Positions 24,529 through 39,770 are shown, counted from the first letter of the stretch. The stretch: 64,000 nucleotides of DNA from Euphorbia lathyris (GCF_963576675.1 NC_088913.1:81901001-81965000); one strand, 5' to 3'. Translations and numbers: made by a program. Notes: generated from the letters alone by a model not told the origin.

Positions 24529-27500
24529 TCATCTGCTCCCTTGAGAAGAAAACAAGCATTTATCTATCTCGCCAATGGCATTGATGTGCGTAGTTGGGAA
24601 CAGCAAATGCAATAGCGGAACTAAAGACGACGATAATTGCTTGGTTTTGATTTTGTCCATCGCCATCCAGATCACAGATGGATTTGGGACTCCATACCAC
24701 TGAAGATACCATGACAGCAATATCGAATTCTTCTCTTCGTTGGGCCATCTTGCTGTATTCAAGTAGATGCACAAATCATTTTTCAAACTCTCGGAAAATA
24801 CGAACAACTCTTCCAGCTTCTTCCTGAGAGACCCCAGAAACACAGATTGAACAACACCGCCTCTTGAAGTGGTCAATCTTCCACTGAGAAGAGCTTCGTT
24901 GTAAGTTAGTGCAAGCTGCAACCACAACACACCAGTTGTATTTTTCACTCAAAAAACTGTATTCAGATAAAAAAAGAAACAGGAGCACTTACTGATTAAT
25001 TTATCAGCCAAAGCTTCAGTAACACGATTGACAGAAACAACTCGTCTAACACGACCCGTTTGACACGGTTATCAATTGTGTATTTTTTTATTATATACAA
25101 TCATGTGGAGTATATAGATCACATAATACCATTATGACACGATAACCTTAACCCGTTTTGACACTAAAAAAACAATAGATATCATGCTTTGCAAACACAT
25201 GAAACATTGTTTCTTAAACATGGCATGATTGAACCTATAATGATATTTGGATACTTAATCGTTGTTATTTTGGTGGCGGGAAGTTGCATAGCATTAACCA
25301 CTAAAGAACTTCCATTCCATCTGATGTGTTGGGCAGGAAATTTCTATTATGGTATATGGTCCATGTAACCCTAGCAATTTATTATATAAAACAAAGTGTT
25401 CCACTCAACTGCAAGGTGAAAAACAAAGTTCGTGTTCTAAAATCTACGAAATCCAACAAACAAGTCAGAACGGACATTTTCAAGCTTCATGCTTTAGGTT
25501 GAAAAATATTGAGAAATTGGGTATATAGCTCAGTCGGTACAGCTTCACAAAGTGAAGGTGGGAGGTCTTGGTTTCAAATACCATCCCCTTAAACAAAATA
25601 TCATATTTATCAAAAAAAGATAAAACTACGCACAGCCCTGGGTTGGATATTGTCTCTCGGCCTCAGTAATGTGTCGTGTGAGCAGCAAAATACTACAATT
25701 AATATATTCTTGATTAAAATATCCCAATTTACCTTCTTCCTTCCAAATTACTACATATGTGTCACTACAGTGACCTACTGCCAGAGCTATTTTCAGTTGG
25801 ATGAATAAGGAAAAGAGACTTTATATAACTCAAAATGCTGTCAGTATCAAATCATGCGAAAAATGACCGAGTTTTATCAGAAAAACAACGAGCAGAGAAA
25901 AGACAAAATACCTTCAAACTAGAAATATGGAGCGAGTCTTCAAACACCAAAGTGCTGTTTCTGACCTGATCAGCCATGCATTCAATGGTGGAGTATAATG
26001 ATATATACACCTGCAAAATATTTACAATGTCGAGATAAATATAATAAGAACGGCATCAACCTTAACCTTAACAGCAATGCAACAACTACGAATAGCTAAA
26101 AGAGAATGAAGCAAATACTTTTTCATGTTTTATATTTTGGACAATGGATCCCAATGATAGAAAGCAAGGTCATCTTAGTAGAACAATCACATTGACTTGT
26201 GTAATTACCTGTACAAGAGCTGGTCTGTCTTTGGTAATGCACTCATATAGAACTTGCAAGCAGAATTCCTGGAAATCCTCACCATATCTGCAAATGAAGT
26301 AAAAATAAAATAGTTATAACACCACCTATGCAGGTGAACAGAAAGAAATCCACTTTGCTCGGAAATAAGCAGTACTATGAGTCTGAGAATAGATAAATTA
26401 AGGCATGCAAGTCTGCCAACTGGTTATACAAATTTTAGAATTTTTTAACACAAGTATTAAAAAAAAAAATTCTCAAAACTGAATATATTCTAAGCCTGAG
26501 CACTAGGACACTTCGAGATAATCTGCATAAGAGTGACAAAAACATCTTAACACAACAATCCACACAGTGAACTCAAGACATTGCCAAAGGTCAGGCACTA
26601 GAGAGAGTAATTTGGACAAACTGATTATAAGATTTTCTTTTTATCAATTCTCCTTCAAGTTTCTCATCTTCTATGTTGACCACAATACAAAACAAACTAA
26701 AGATATTTCTTTTCAATATCTTCTATCTCAAGATCCCACATATTTGACAAATTTATCTATTATCCTAATATCAGCATCTATCAACTAGCAGGATACAAGT
26801 GTACAAACTATCAGATGCCACTAAGCTGAAGATCTATCACGGATGCTGTGAGATGATGGTAGCATTAAAAGGAGACAGGAAGATCTTTACACTCACCTGC
26901 TATTCCATGAAGGGTCACAGCAGAGTTGTGCAAAAGCAATTAAGCTTGGATTAGAAGAAAAAGTACTGACCAACTGATCAACTGTACCAGAACCCAATTC
27001 ACTTTGACCTCTGGCAATTTGACTGCATGTTCTTGTATTTGTCAAACCAAATACCTGATAAAAGAAAATTAGGCACATGCTCCATAACAACGCATGGATT
27101 TAAGGTAAGGGTCAACTAGTGGTGGAAAAAGAGAGCATAACTACCTTGTGCATTGCACGTGATAGCAGTGACTGGCGCCCTATGGGATCATCCACATATG
27201 AACAAGCTCCAACTTTTCGTTTAATATAGAGAAGACCAGAATTAAATGGGTCTTTCTTGTCTCCAAAACTCCACCAAGGTTTATCTGTCAATTAGTAACC
27301 CAGGATTATCCCAATATCTTCCAAATAATGTGAAATAGAAGTAATGGCACAACAGTATCCTCCAACCTTCAGGAAGAAGCTCTACTGCTTGAGTCCAATA
27401 ACGAGGACCACAAACGCGTACACGCTTCAACTGTAACCAGCATTTTAAATAAATCAGTGGTACGAAATATGCTATTCTGAAGGACTGATATAACAATGTA

Positions 27501-27818
27501 TCTATTTGTACAAAATATAATCCTGCATCAATTAGGAATAGCTTCACTTTGCTGCTTAGGCTTAGCAAAAAAAATTGGAGGGAAAAAGCGCTATTGCGCA
27601 AACATACAGTGAAGCAACAGTCATTTTTTAGTATTTGAACTTACAAGAGCACGTTCAGGTAAGACGCAAGGAGTAACTTCACAAAACGTTGTTTCTGCAT
27701 AATGTTCAGTTTCCCTGATCGTGACTTCAAGAGGGGCATAAACAGGCAGACCACTGTCAACATCAACAGTCTGAATTGAACGAGCCTCTGTCGCAAGCAC
27801 ATACAAATGCCTAAATGC
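24529..27818 (-). other. APC1: APC1 exons 31-37 (C-terminal region)
   Basis: Exons: 27818-27645, 27430-27367, 27284-27145, 27054-26897, 26287-26209, 26010-25912, 24915-24529. Exon 31 carries AFRHLYVLATEARSIQTVDVDSG and VYAPLEVT, a conserved block of the last PC repeats. Exon 33 has KPWWSFGDKKDPF. The last exon ends WYLQWYGVPNPS... and FPTTHINAIGEIDK and stops at 24531-24529. The end is full length by comparison with the plant family as I know it. Confidence 0.93.
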
Positions 27819-30800
27819 CTGAAAAATACAACTCCATAAACACATAATATTGGAGAATGCAGGAGAAGCAAGATACCAAACTATCAACCCTTCCATCTGT
27901 ACATCACTTTTGTTTAGAAGTAAATAAACATTTTATGTTTTAAAAATTTGGTCAACTGAAATGCTTTAGTTTTAGCAAAAATGTCCCCATAAGATAATCA
28001 GAAATGATGCATAAGAACTGATAGAAACATTTAAAACAGGACTTTTCTGTCTTCCATGAACAATATATGAGTGGTTTCTTTGGGTATATATTTCTGATAT
28101 GTAAGTTGCTAGGTTAGAATTATTATGTACCTGAAGGTGGCAACGATTATCGTTTGGTCCAGTAGGCAAACGTGGATAAAGAGTAATTAGTAAAGCAGCA
28201 ATAGAACTGTTGCTGGTTGAAAATGTCTGCTTTCCTCCCCCGAGAAACAAGAAACCAATTGCCAAGCTCACCTAAGGTAGTTTGAAAATATCAAATTTTA
28301 AATAAATATATTTCTGATACTTTTACAATAAGGGAAAGCTAGCTAATGTAAGTTCTTGATTTTCTGAATGAGCACACAGAATATTAGGTCATTCAGCTCC
28401 AAGTAAAAGCTATCAGAAATCATATTTCTATCCAATGCCTCAAATTAGATCAAACTTCTAGTCATGCATAACTGAGATATAAAAATAAAATGAAGTGCAG
28501 CAATGCCTCCGTACATCTAATTAATCAATTTGATAAATTAAGCAGATATAATGCCCTTAAATTGAACAGTGAAGTGCCACATTACCATCAGACTAAATGA
28601 CCTAGAGCATTTGAAAGAAGAACATGAGAAGTCAACACATAAGATCCCTTAGGCAATAGAAACTCCAATGGAGTAATATGATCACTTGCAAGGAAACTTA
28701 CAGCCATTTGAATACCGTAATTAGCATGGCTATCTGCAGAGTTACGGTTCCGGAGAAATCGCAATAACCGAAATGTTTGTAGATGTCCAGAACCAGCCAT
28801 AACCTGTTGTTCAAAACAACCACAACAGACACTTACAAGTGCTTTTTCATAATAGCATCAAGATATTGAGCAATAAACAACTTCTGCATACCACAGATAA
28901 GGAAAGCACAATGAGGTGCAGGCATATTTCCAATGTTCCACGGTCAACATACCGAGACAATCCCTTGGGGAAACTATTTCCACTTGTAGAAGAAACAGGC
29001 TTGATCTGAAAACAATTGGATAGACAATTTAATAACAATCAAAGACAGATATTAATTGAGAACCACTGCATATTGCCACTTCCTAAATGTAGACCTCGTT
29101 TAAAAAGTGAAGCGCGTATTCATAGAGTAATTCCTGCACATTTCCATCCTTTGTACCAGCAAATCTCAAACCTGCCAATAAACAATGACAACAATCACAT
29201 GTATCCGGGAAAAAAAGTAGATACTTCACCAATAATGCTGCAAATGCAATTAAGGAAGCACACATTATAAATCGATGTGGTCATGTAAATGTCCCAAGAT
29301 TAAAAAATAACATCAACCAGTGAACATTCCCTCCCATTGAAACTACTGAAGAATAGTAGAGCTTAAATTGCCCCTCATTTGATATTGCATCACCATCTAG
29401 ATGTCATAGAAGATGCCAGAGTTCAAATATCAACTCCACAGACATTAAAGCTGAATCCTTCAAACAACTAAAACATTGGAGCTCAATGAGTTTGGTTGTT
29501 ACCAGTTTCTCCAAGCTAATACTTGGATGATAGAACATGTATCAAATACATATGTTTTAAATTAATACTCTCTCTGTCCCAAGTTGATAGACCACTTTGC
29601 CATTTTGGTGCGTCTCAAATAATAGACAATTTTCCTTTTACTAAAATTAGTTAATTTCTAACTTCCTAATACACCCCTTAGAGCATCTCCAACAGCCTCT
29701 TAAATTGGCTCTTAAGTTAAAATTTAAGGAGGGAGAATGAAAAATCAGCTCCAACAGTCTCTTAGCGGCTCCTCAAATCACTAAGAGCCTCTCCATCCTC
29801 TCTACTAATAGAGAGCCTCTCTCCACCTCTTAGTGCCTCTTAACTTCTTTTTTTATTAATAATTTATTATTGAGGCTCTCTCTCCTGACACTATTGGTAA
29901 ATACAACAACAACAACAACAAAGCCTTAGTCCCGAAATGATTCGGGGTCGGCTAACATGAACCATCATATAAAACCGTGAAATCAAGTCGTGTCAGCGAC
30001 ACAAATTCGCTCCCTCCACTCCGTCCTATCCACTACCATATTTTCCTCAATTCCCAGTAAACTCATATCACTCTCGATCACCCTCCTCCAAGTTTGCTTA
30101 GGTCTTCCCCTACCCCTCACCACTGCATCCCTTTGCCACTCTTCGGTTCTCCTGACCGGCGCATCAAGCGCTCTACGTCTCGCATGGCCAAACCACCTTA
30201 GTCGGTTTTCTCTCATTTTATTCTCAATAGATGTGACCCCTACTTTTGTCCTAATTATTTCATTACTCATCTGATCCTTTCTCATATGACCACACATTCA
30301 TCTCAACATACGCATCTCCGCCACCAACATCTTATGGATGTGACAGTGTTTCACTGCCCAACACTCCGTACCATATAGCAATTTTGGTCTAATTGTCGTG
30401 CGATAGAATTTTCCCTTCAATCTATTAGGCATGCCGGAGTCACAAAGGAAACCCGTAGCAATCTTCCACTTCGACCAACCAGCTTTAATCCTGTGAGCAA
30501 CATCTCCATCTACTTCTCCATCCGTTTGGATAATAGATCCTAAATACCGGAAGCAATATGAGGCCTGAACAACTCTCCCATCTAGGGTGATTGTCCCTGC
30601 CTCCCTACTCCTATGGCCGCTAAACTTACACTCCAAATATTCTGTCTTACTTCGGCTCAACTTAAAGCCTCTTAAATCACTAGGAGTTAATTATTTATAT
30701 TATTTATAGAGGGCGAGCCTTGGCGCAACGGTAAAACGTTGTTGCCGTGTGACCAGAGGTCACGGGTTCGAGTCTTAGGAGCGGCCTCTTGCCAATTAAA

Positions 30801-33800
30801 TTGGCAAGGGAAGGCTTGCCCCCAATACACCCTTGTGGTGGGACCCCTCCCCGGACCCTCGCTCAGCGGGGACGCGTAATGCGACCGGGCCGCCCTTTAT
30901 TTATAGAGAGTGTACTAAGAGTCTCTTGGAGATGCTCTTATTCATCATGCATAGTAATCAACAAAGTACATCAAATTAATTCGAAAATATAAATATTATC
31001 TACCAACCAATCCAACACATGTTATTGAGAATTGTACTAATTTAATATCCAACTACTTAAATTAGTAATTTAATTAAGGGTAAATTAAGAAAATTGTTTC
31101 TCCTAAAACTATTTAAACTATATTTTTTAAACCACTAAAGGCTGAAAGTAGTATCTATGAGTTTTACATGTTGGAAAGATTCTGTTTTGCTAGACCACAG
31201 CCTGGATCAGCTGAAGTACCACATTTGGTCACCAATGGTTTACATGTTCAGACCATGAGAATATACTATGAAAAATAATTATTTTGAATGACATACATTT
31301 TCTGGCCAAATCAAATTTCATATATATACATATATATATGGTTCCAGTTAGACTAACATGAACTGCTGAACTTTTTTCAAGTTATTTTAATGCATGCCTT
31401 ATTTTCATACATCTTAATTTCCTCCACCAATGATCTTTAGACACCAGATAATGGAGACCCCCCACCCCATCCCACTGAAAGAGAATCAGATCACACTTAT
31501 AATCATTGTGCACTGAGTTCAAATTAAAAGGTCATCAAGTTAGGTATCTCGTGAATTATACAAAACTAGATACCTAGAGAAATGCATGCTCCAGCCACTA
31601 TATTTACATATGCCTGCACAAACGTTTCTGCATCCATTTCATCAATATCACTAATGTCATCTCTGAGGCCTGCTACACCCCCTTTGACAATCTCAGGAAT
31701 CTGAGACAGAATCCAGTCGTTGGAGGGATGGACCCTGTTATAACAGCATATTAAACTTGAAATTAAGTCCAGCACAATGGAGCAATATTTAACTATTCAA
31801 CTAACGTGATCCGCACAACCTGCTCCACATTATCAAATTCCGGGCAACGACTCGAAGCATGATGAAGTCAGGCCTCACGTATCGCAATTCAAAACGAGTC
31901 TGAGGAATGAAAAGCCTTGAAACAATCGTCTTCGATTCTGTCTGTATATACAAGGAGAAAAGAAAAATCCTATATGACCCTTAGGAAAATTACCAAGATA
32001 TCTACCTTTAGCAGGGTTAGGCCAGTCAGACATTAATGGAACATTCGTATAGGATCAACATCAAAATACCTTCAAAAACATCAAAGCAAGAGCAATTAGA
32101 GCTCCTGGTGCAGTGACATCAACATTGACAGAAGTTCCATCCATCATCTACAGCGCAACATTATCAATTGTCATGACATTTGATTGGACCAGTAAAAAGA
32201 TTTAAATTTATGTTACCATCAGTCACTATCATGGATATATTAGCATAATCAAGTAGCCAAACAAACCTGCCCAACACCACGATTGTGTTCATCTGCTGGT
32301 GGTGTCAAGAAAAGGGGTCTTTCCTGATCAAGAGTAAAATAGATATAGAGTGATCAGAAAATGCATACTAGTAGCCCATTTAACTCATTTAGATGCATAC
32401 ATTATGAACTTCCTTCCCGCCAATGTAGTGAAACAATCGATCAACCAAGGTCCCCATTAAACCAAGTGCTTCTTCCCCTCGACCTGAATGACCAGCATAA
32501 TTAGACATAAGATAGTTTTTGAGGAGTTAAGCAAGCAAAACACAAAAGAGTATTATGTGGTTCTGAAAGAGTGCTACATCCACAGTGCACAAAGGATTCT
32601 ACTCATATACCCAAATACCATAGTAGAGCACTTATATATGTGTGAAACTAGGGCATCATTATATCACCAGGCTCTACTGGGCTTCCAAACACCGTGTAGG
32701 ATTCAAGCCGAATCAAGCTCCACATCTCAACAAAAGAAAAAAGCATAAAAATTTCTAGTTATTTGAATAGTGCAAGTATTTACTCCTACCCACTGCTACA
32801 AGACCCAATGCAAATCCTGCAGAAACAGCATAGCCCTCCCTTTCCAGTACATTATCACCTCCACTTCTTCGGCCCATTTCACCCTGAAAAAATTTATATT
32901 CATACACATCAAAGTATAGAAGGAGGAGCATACATCAGAAAATTGTATAATGACTTTGGTGATGAAAAAATCACCAAATTATCTTGCACTGATCAACTGA
33001 AAAAACAATAAGCAATATTTTTTTCCCAATCGTGAAATACAAAATAATTACAAAGTTCATATGGTACAGACATCGGACAAATATCAAAATTCACCATCAA
33101 CTTTTATGAAGATTAATGAAACAATGATAGGTGTAGTCAGAGACGCATAAGGCACTTGCCTAGGCACAAATGTCTCGAGATCCACTGCAGTTCCAAGGTG
33201 CCTCTTTAACAAGGCTCTGGCATTTTGCACCTGGGTGTTGCCTCATAAAGAAAATGAAAGGTGCAAAGCCATGAATTGTCATAGGGGCATTTGTTTTCCT
33301 AAATAATAGCAGCCTATGTGCTAGTAATTTACGTTATATTAGGAAGTCTAAAAGTCTTTTTAGGTACTCTAAGAATCTTCAAGGGTTTTTAAAAGTCTAT
33401 CAACCACAATCCCTATCAAAAGAACCATTTATAGCATAGCACTACTCAAACCAAAAGAACAAACAAAATAAAAGATACCTACGTCGTCACTATCTCTTCA
33501 TGAATGGTTCCCAAGAATGACAATGGTAAGCATTTTACTACTACTAAATTCGCTGTTTTTCTTCAATTTAACATCCCTAATGTCTTTTTTTTTTTCATAT
33601 TCACCACCCCAATGTTTTGTTCAATTCATCTCTGATAATATAATTACTTTTTCTCTCTGTCAGGTATTAATATGAAGTGAACCTTTAACTATGAGCTTAA
33701 GCTTTTAGTTCAAATGGTTCCATGACATGGTAATATGGGGTGTGTCGGATATTAATATGAAATGGACCTTTATCTATCACCTTAAGCTTTTAGTTCAAAT

Positions 33801-36800
33801 TGTTCCATGACACTCTTCAATTTAACTTTTTAACATGTTTTTTTCTATAATTATTGCTGACTTTTTGAAAAGCTGAAATCCATTGATCTCAACTTCTTTT
33901 CAGTTCTTATTGATTGCTAGTTGACGACATAGTTGTTAGAATCGTACGAGGTCGACTCGTACGATTCGATTCATGAAGAATTCGAGTCGTATCTATGGTA
34001 CGACTCGGAAGGTTCATGAATCGGCCGATTCACCGAGTCACCCGAGTCGGTCGATTCAGGCCACCATTTAAAATAAAAAAAATCAATTTTTAACAACTCA
34101 AAAACGTACAGCAGAAGAAGATGACTATTCACTTTATAAAAACAAAAAAAAACGTGCAGAAGAGTACGAAACACAAATAGTTTCAATCAGATGACTTTAC
34201 AAATTCCAAAACCTTCCATCTTCTTTTCTATTTATTTGTTATTATCTTCTTCTACTTTTTATTCTTTCTATTTTCTATGTTCTGTCTGCCTCTACTTTCT
34301 TTTATAACTTGATATAATTTCTATTTAGATATTAAAATTGCATTTTTAGACTACTATTTAAAGTTAAATATGGTTAATATTTTATTTTTTATAGCATTTT
34401 GAATTTGATCCAAATCTTACGATTCGATTCGATTCACGAGTCCCGATTCGCAAAATGAGATTTCGAGTCACGAGTCGAATCTCGATTTAACAACTATGGT
34501 TGACGTTGATTCTTAGATTATCAATAATCTATTATAGTTTTTTTTTTTTTTAATTGTGCTTCACTTCATTCAGCCAACCCTTTTTTTGCCCCTTACCTCA
34601 CCTAGTTGCAGCAGTCACTTTTAACTAAAGGAATATCAATATCAAAGTGTGTCAGCAGATGTGCAATAAACAAATAGTTAGTGATCTACATTGTTAAGAA
34701 TTAGAAACATACTATATAAATTTGACATTGATTATGTGTGCATTGAAATTGAAAATAAAGTGATGCTCACAGAATCAAGAATGAGAATGTTACCAATAGA
34801 ATTTGCATTGTTTGTGGATGAACTGATCCTTCATAAAGAAGCCCAACCGATACTAATGCTGCTGACTTCAAATCAAAGAAGTAAGCACAAGATCAAACCC
34901 AAATTTGATTGAAAAAAATCTCAAGAAGGACATTCCTCATTTAACAAACAATTGTACCCCAACTCAAGTTAGCAATTATTTAAACTATGACAGCAGTCAA
35001 GCCACATAGACTATCACAAATCCGAACTCCATCCACGAAACCAATAAGAAGATAAATGAAAGTTAAATTCTTCATGCAAAAGCAATATGCTGTTGAAGGT
35101 AGAAACACTATGTGATGTGGATTGTATGCCTATAGGAAATTGAGGAAGAACAGATCAAAAGCAATCAAATATTCGTGCACATCAATATGCATCTTAAAAG
35201 TGATATTTAGTTAATAAATATAAATGAACTTTGAATTGCTGCAACATGAAACATAAACAAACACATTCTGTGTAGTTTGATGATAGATACCTGTAGAAGC
35301 GTTGGTAATTCCAACTCTGGAAACGAAAATGAATGCCGGGCAGGTATGTGCACATAAAGCAACTGAAATAAAATAATAATTATCACATTGTATGGAATTA
35401 ATGGAGATAATAAAAATAGAAAAAGAAAATGTTATGGAATAGAATAAGCATAATGTCAAGTAACATCCCACGCATGCAAGATTTAAAATGAAAAAGAAAA
35501 GGAATTTACAGTGCATAATGAAGTTAAAATCTTTGAAAACCTTTACAATCTACCCTCTAACTGCCAATTTGGATTCGAAGTAATGGAGTAGTTAAAATCT
35601 TTGAATAGATAATAAAAATAGAAAAAAAAAATGTTATGGAATAGAATAAGCATAATGTCAAGTAACATTCCAAGCATGCAAAATGAAAAAAAAAAAAGGA
35701 ATTTATGGTGCGCAATGTAATTAAAATCTTTGAAAACCTTTACAATCTACCCTCTAAGTGCCAATTTGGATTCGAAGAAGATTGAGTACTAGAAGATCAA
35801 TACACATAAAAGTTCAACTTTTATTGAGCTTCATTTACATTAAGATGAACTGACAAACAAAATAAAGTTACTAATTGTTTTTATATAATACCAATTAACT
35901 CCCCGTGAAAGTCTCCCATGCATAGCCAAAAATATTTTATCAAATCCTTCAAAAGAGAAGTTTAGAAAGATATAAAAGAAGAATTAAATAACCCAGATGT
36001 TACCTTTGATACCCCTGGCTCCATCGTTCCCCTATAAGAAGCAGCCAGTCCAAGCATTAATCCTACAGTTGTGGTCTCATGTTCCTATTAAAATGAAACA
36101 TAAACATAGCCGAAGATCAAAAAAAGAGTATAAGACGCAATCATATAGAATAATGTAAAGAAAAAGGTCACCCTTCAGCTGGTATTCACAATCCTATATT
36201 CTCTCTCTTGTTCTCTCTTCCATAACTCAAGTACGAAACATTAACGAGTAAGGGAACTTTTTCAAGTTACATCGCAATCCAACAAACTGACTCCTAAAGT
36301 GAACTTTTGAAAGAAAACAGGAAATAGGGGTCAGACCTGTGTGAAATAAGTGTATATGTCAGTAATAATCAAAACACGCAAAAATCCATGTAATCCCAAA
36401 GCAAAAAGAAGTCCAGCATGAACAGCATTTGGTTTCTTGGGTTTGTTATATATAATCCAAGTTCTTGACACTTTTCCCTGCAAGAAGGTTAAAACAAATT
36501 CACGAAAATTATGTTTCACATGGTAAGGTAGTAAGACACTGGTAAGGAGAGAGTTATAGGAAAATAAAATGAAGTATCGAACAGGAATCACGAAAATGAA
36601 AGATAAAAGAGAACTAAAATGCCTAAATTACAAGGACATTGTGCATCCATTACTTTGGGTATGTGAAGGAAAAAAAAGTCTGCAACATAATTTTGTCACA
36701 CAATGGAGGACTGTGTAATACAACAAGATTTTCACATCACAAAGTTACATGTATGATCTAACCTGAAGTGGGGCCAGCCTTAATCCAGCAGCAACAGCAT

Positions 36801-39770
36801 TGTGAAATTCTGGCCAAGATTTAAGTTCTTCTATATTCCTTATATTAGGGTCCAGATTCACCTATAAAGCCAGAGAGATGCAATAAGGATCCAAATAATG
36901 TGAAAAGGAAATTTTGAATAATGATCTAAAGGGGCAAAGAAGATACAACAGAAGACTGTAATTGATTCAAGAGTTTAAAAAGGACAAAAAACAGGAGATG
37001 GTAGCAGCCCGTTCGCCAAATAGGAAACTGGGGGATTTTCCAGAAAGCAAAAAACAAAGACTTTTGTGCAAATGCGATAACTTTCTAACAGATGGAGAAC
37101 TACTTAATCGACACTGACGCGGGAAAACACCAAAATATGTAAATCACAGTTTTCCAACATAAAATTTAATTTGATCTTCGGTTTTTCTCTAATAGGAAAA
37201 TACAACCATATGTTATTTTTTACTGCCACCATGTACAACCCCATCATCATTCTGCCATACTATGCACTAAAACTATAATCAAATTACTGCTACCAGCACT
37301 ACTATCCATACCAACAATCACTTGTAGTCATAACCACACTGGTTAATTTAATGAAATAAATACTGCTTAGCACCGTCACAAACCAGCACCCTCACCCACC
37401 ACCTTGAGCGTATACCCCCCACTGTAGCTGCAATTCCTATTATCACTGTGTGTGCCTTGAAATAATAAGGTTCCTGAATATTTACACCTTCAAAATATGA
37501 TTCTTCTAAAATTTTACGTCATTTGATCACCCTCAATCATAGTTAATGATAGAAGTCATGAAAAAACCAGTGTATGGCTTGGCAAAGGCCATTTGAAGTT
37601 GAAAATGAAAGAAGAAATTTTTTCAAAAATTAAACAGGGCCTAACCTTTTCTACCAAAATATGAAACCAGCAATTACTGTCCTATATAAACGAAGGCCTA
37701 AACAAAATTTCAACAAAGAGCACCAGCAAAATTCTTCTTCTGATAAAATGATAATCTCAACAGCATACGGACATTACATCCCCAAAATAAAGACATGAAG
37801 CTACAGTAAGAATTAAATTATACTTAAATGAACGTAGGCAATGGCCTTGGATCTGGTTATGGGACGGTGGCAATTAATGGATTTATTTAAAGTTCTTCCT
37901 TTGGAACCTATGGTGACTAAAAGCAAAAGCTCATTAAGATAAAATCCTTTGATCTCTTGAAATACATTTGACGGAAATTCTTTCTCTAACCCCTTCTTAT
38001 TGATTCCACCAAATATAATACATACAGCTCGGTAGTAGAGCTTGTAAATGCAGCATAACTGCTCTGTTATGCAGTTATAAATGTGAATGGCAGTGTAACT
38101 ACAATAGAGGACATTAAGACACTTGGCACACTTAGTAAGACAGGTTCACAGTTACATATATGGAACAAGTGTTCTGAAGGGTCCAAAATGAGAAAAAAAA
38201 AACATATATTAAAAAGGAAGAGAGAGATTATACATTTGAATTAATTAGAAGAGGCAACCACAAAATCTTATTATAAGAGGAAGAAGTTTAGTAGAACAAA
38301 ACACAGAAAAACGAATTCAAACAAAAACAAAGCAGCCAAGGGAATTCAAATTCAATATGAGTGATTAATTTGGAGAGTTTTGATGAGTAGAACTTAGGAT
38401 TTAGTATTCAACTTTAGCTTTCTAATATGGGGTTTATTTTGCATTTTAAAACATATACATATTTATGCTTAATATTGTCCTGATTTAGTATTCATTGCAT
38501 TTTTATGTTAGTTTTATAGTTTTATAATTTTTGTTTTTGTAAGTACGCCATGTCTCGCTATGGCGCGCGCCATCGCCGTGCGCCATGCGCCAAGGCTCCA
38601 GGACCCCTAGCGCCTTAGTGCGCCATGCGCCTTTAATAACTATGGACAGGTTCATACTTGGAACACTTAGTAAGACGCACACTAATCAAGACAAATTAAT
38701 AATATTATGGGCTGCCTAACGGCGGCGTATAGCAACAAGTATACCAGAGAAAAAGAAAGAATTAAACATGAACATACAGTTGCATTTTGTTGAGCAGGCA
38801 ACCGACCTGCTAAAACAAGCTTTGGAACAGTGAAGGCCTGCAGACACACAACAACAAAAAAATATCAAGATTTCAATGAAACAACCATGTATTTTTAAGA
38901 AAGCAGTTTCAAATCAGAAGAAAAGAATTATAAGTATAGAGAGCAGTTATAATATAGTAGGAACACCTCTGTTAAGAGAGTAGATATTGTTGCCAAAGTA
39001 AATGCCCCTCGCCCAAGCGGAAGAGCAGTAGTCCTTTGCGCCAGGTGCCACAATTGAGCCTTTTCAAGTGAAAATAAATAGAAGAGGAAAATTGAATGAC
39101 AAGATGACAATCCACCATCATTACAAATGAACCCAAGCAAAACCATGATATCAGAACAAAAAGAAATGATGATAACTATGCAAAAAATATCCAATCCAGA
39201 AATTATTCCTCAACTTAGAAACAATCAAGCATGTCATAAAGTTTATACACTCCCATTTTTGCAAAAGCAAAAGAAATGCAGAGCCAATACCAAATATTTA
39301 ATGAATTACAAGCGTTCAGTATTAATGGCCACTGTGTTTGCAATTCCTGTTACTATTTTACTTTTATTTATAAATTATAACAGACAGAGGTAGAGAAAAT
39401 TGTATCAAAATACAATTGCATTTCCCTGATTTCCTCCTTTCTAGTAATCCGATTTCAAAAGATTATAAGAATTTTTTATAAAAGAAATAATTTATTAAAT
39501 GATTCAGTCCGCTGTCAAATCCCAGGGCTCAACCCTGAACAGCTTATGCTTTGGAAGAAGCTTGTACAGTTTGGCGTTCCGAGGTATGAAGTGGGAGAAA
39601 AGGGATTTCATAATTGGAGTTTTGAATAAGACGACCTTTTCATCCTTTTTTCATATTGAAAAATGTTGGTGGAGCATAAGTCACTGTTATTAAAGAATAG
39701 CATGCCTGAGGCTGCTGTAGGGCTACTAGAGATGCTGGCAGGGTCCGTTTGTCTCCTTGATTGAAGGAGA

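Larger units (their letters stand above)
29681..30937. mobile_element. PIF/Tourist-like MITE with two nested insertions, APC1 intron 26
   Basis: The left end GAGCATCTCCAACAGCCTC is matched by the inverse GAGATGCTC preceded by AGTCTCTTG at the right. The 3-bp TSD TTA lies on both sides (29678-29680 and 30938-30940), as for PIF/Harbinger. About 290 bp of MITE remain once the RTE fragment (29903-30675) and the Au SINE (30711-30896) are set aside. Confidence 0.85.
28131..39059 (-). other. APC1: APC1 exons 14-30 (PC-repeat region)
   Basis: Exons: 39059-38967, 38837-38778, 36861-36763, 36477-36337, 36084-36004, 35362-35291, 34865-34794, 32883-32790, 32483-32401, 32323-32267, 32147-32070, 31941-31820, 31734-31574, 29171-29095, 29005-28892, 28803-28702, 28271-28131. 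They encode the PC repeats, seen as Gly-rich hydrophobic helices: HAGLLFALGLHGFLR, TVGLMLGLAASYRG, SAALVSVGLLYEGS, YAVSAGFALGLVAVG, VNIVAGACISLGLRFAG, LAIGFLFLGGG. Most exons are short and in phase zero, a pattern that matches repeat-unit architecture. Exon 23 is only 57 nt. Confidence 0.93.

Noticed and set aside
25520..25592. Functional tRNA gene
   Set aside because: The B-box is degenerate and the acceptor and anticodon stems do not pair well.
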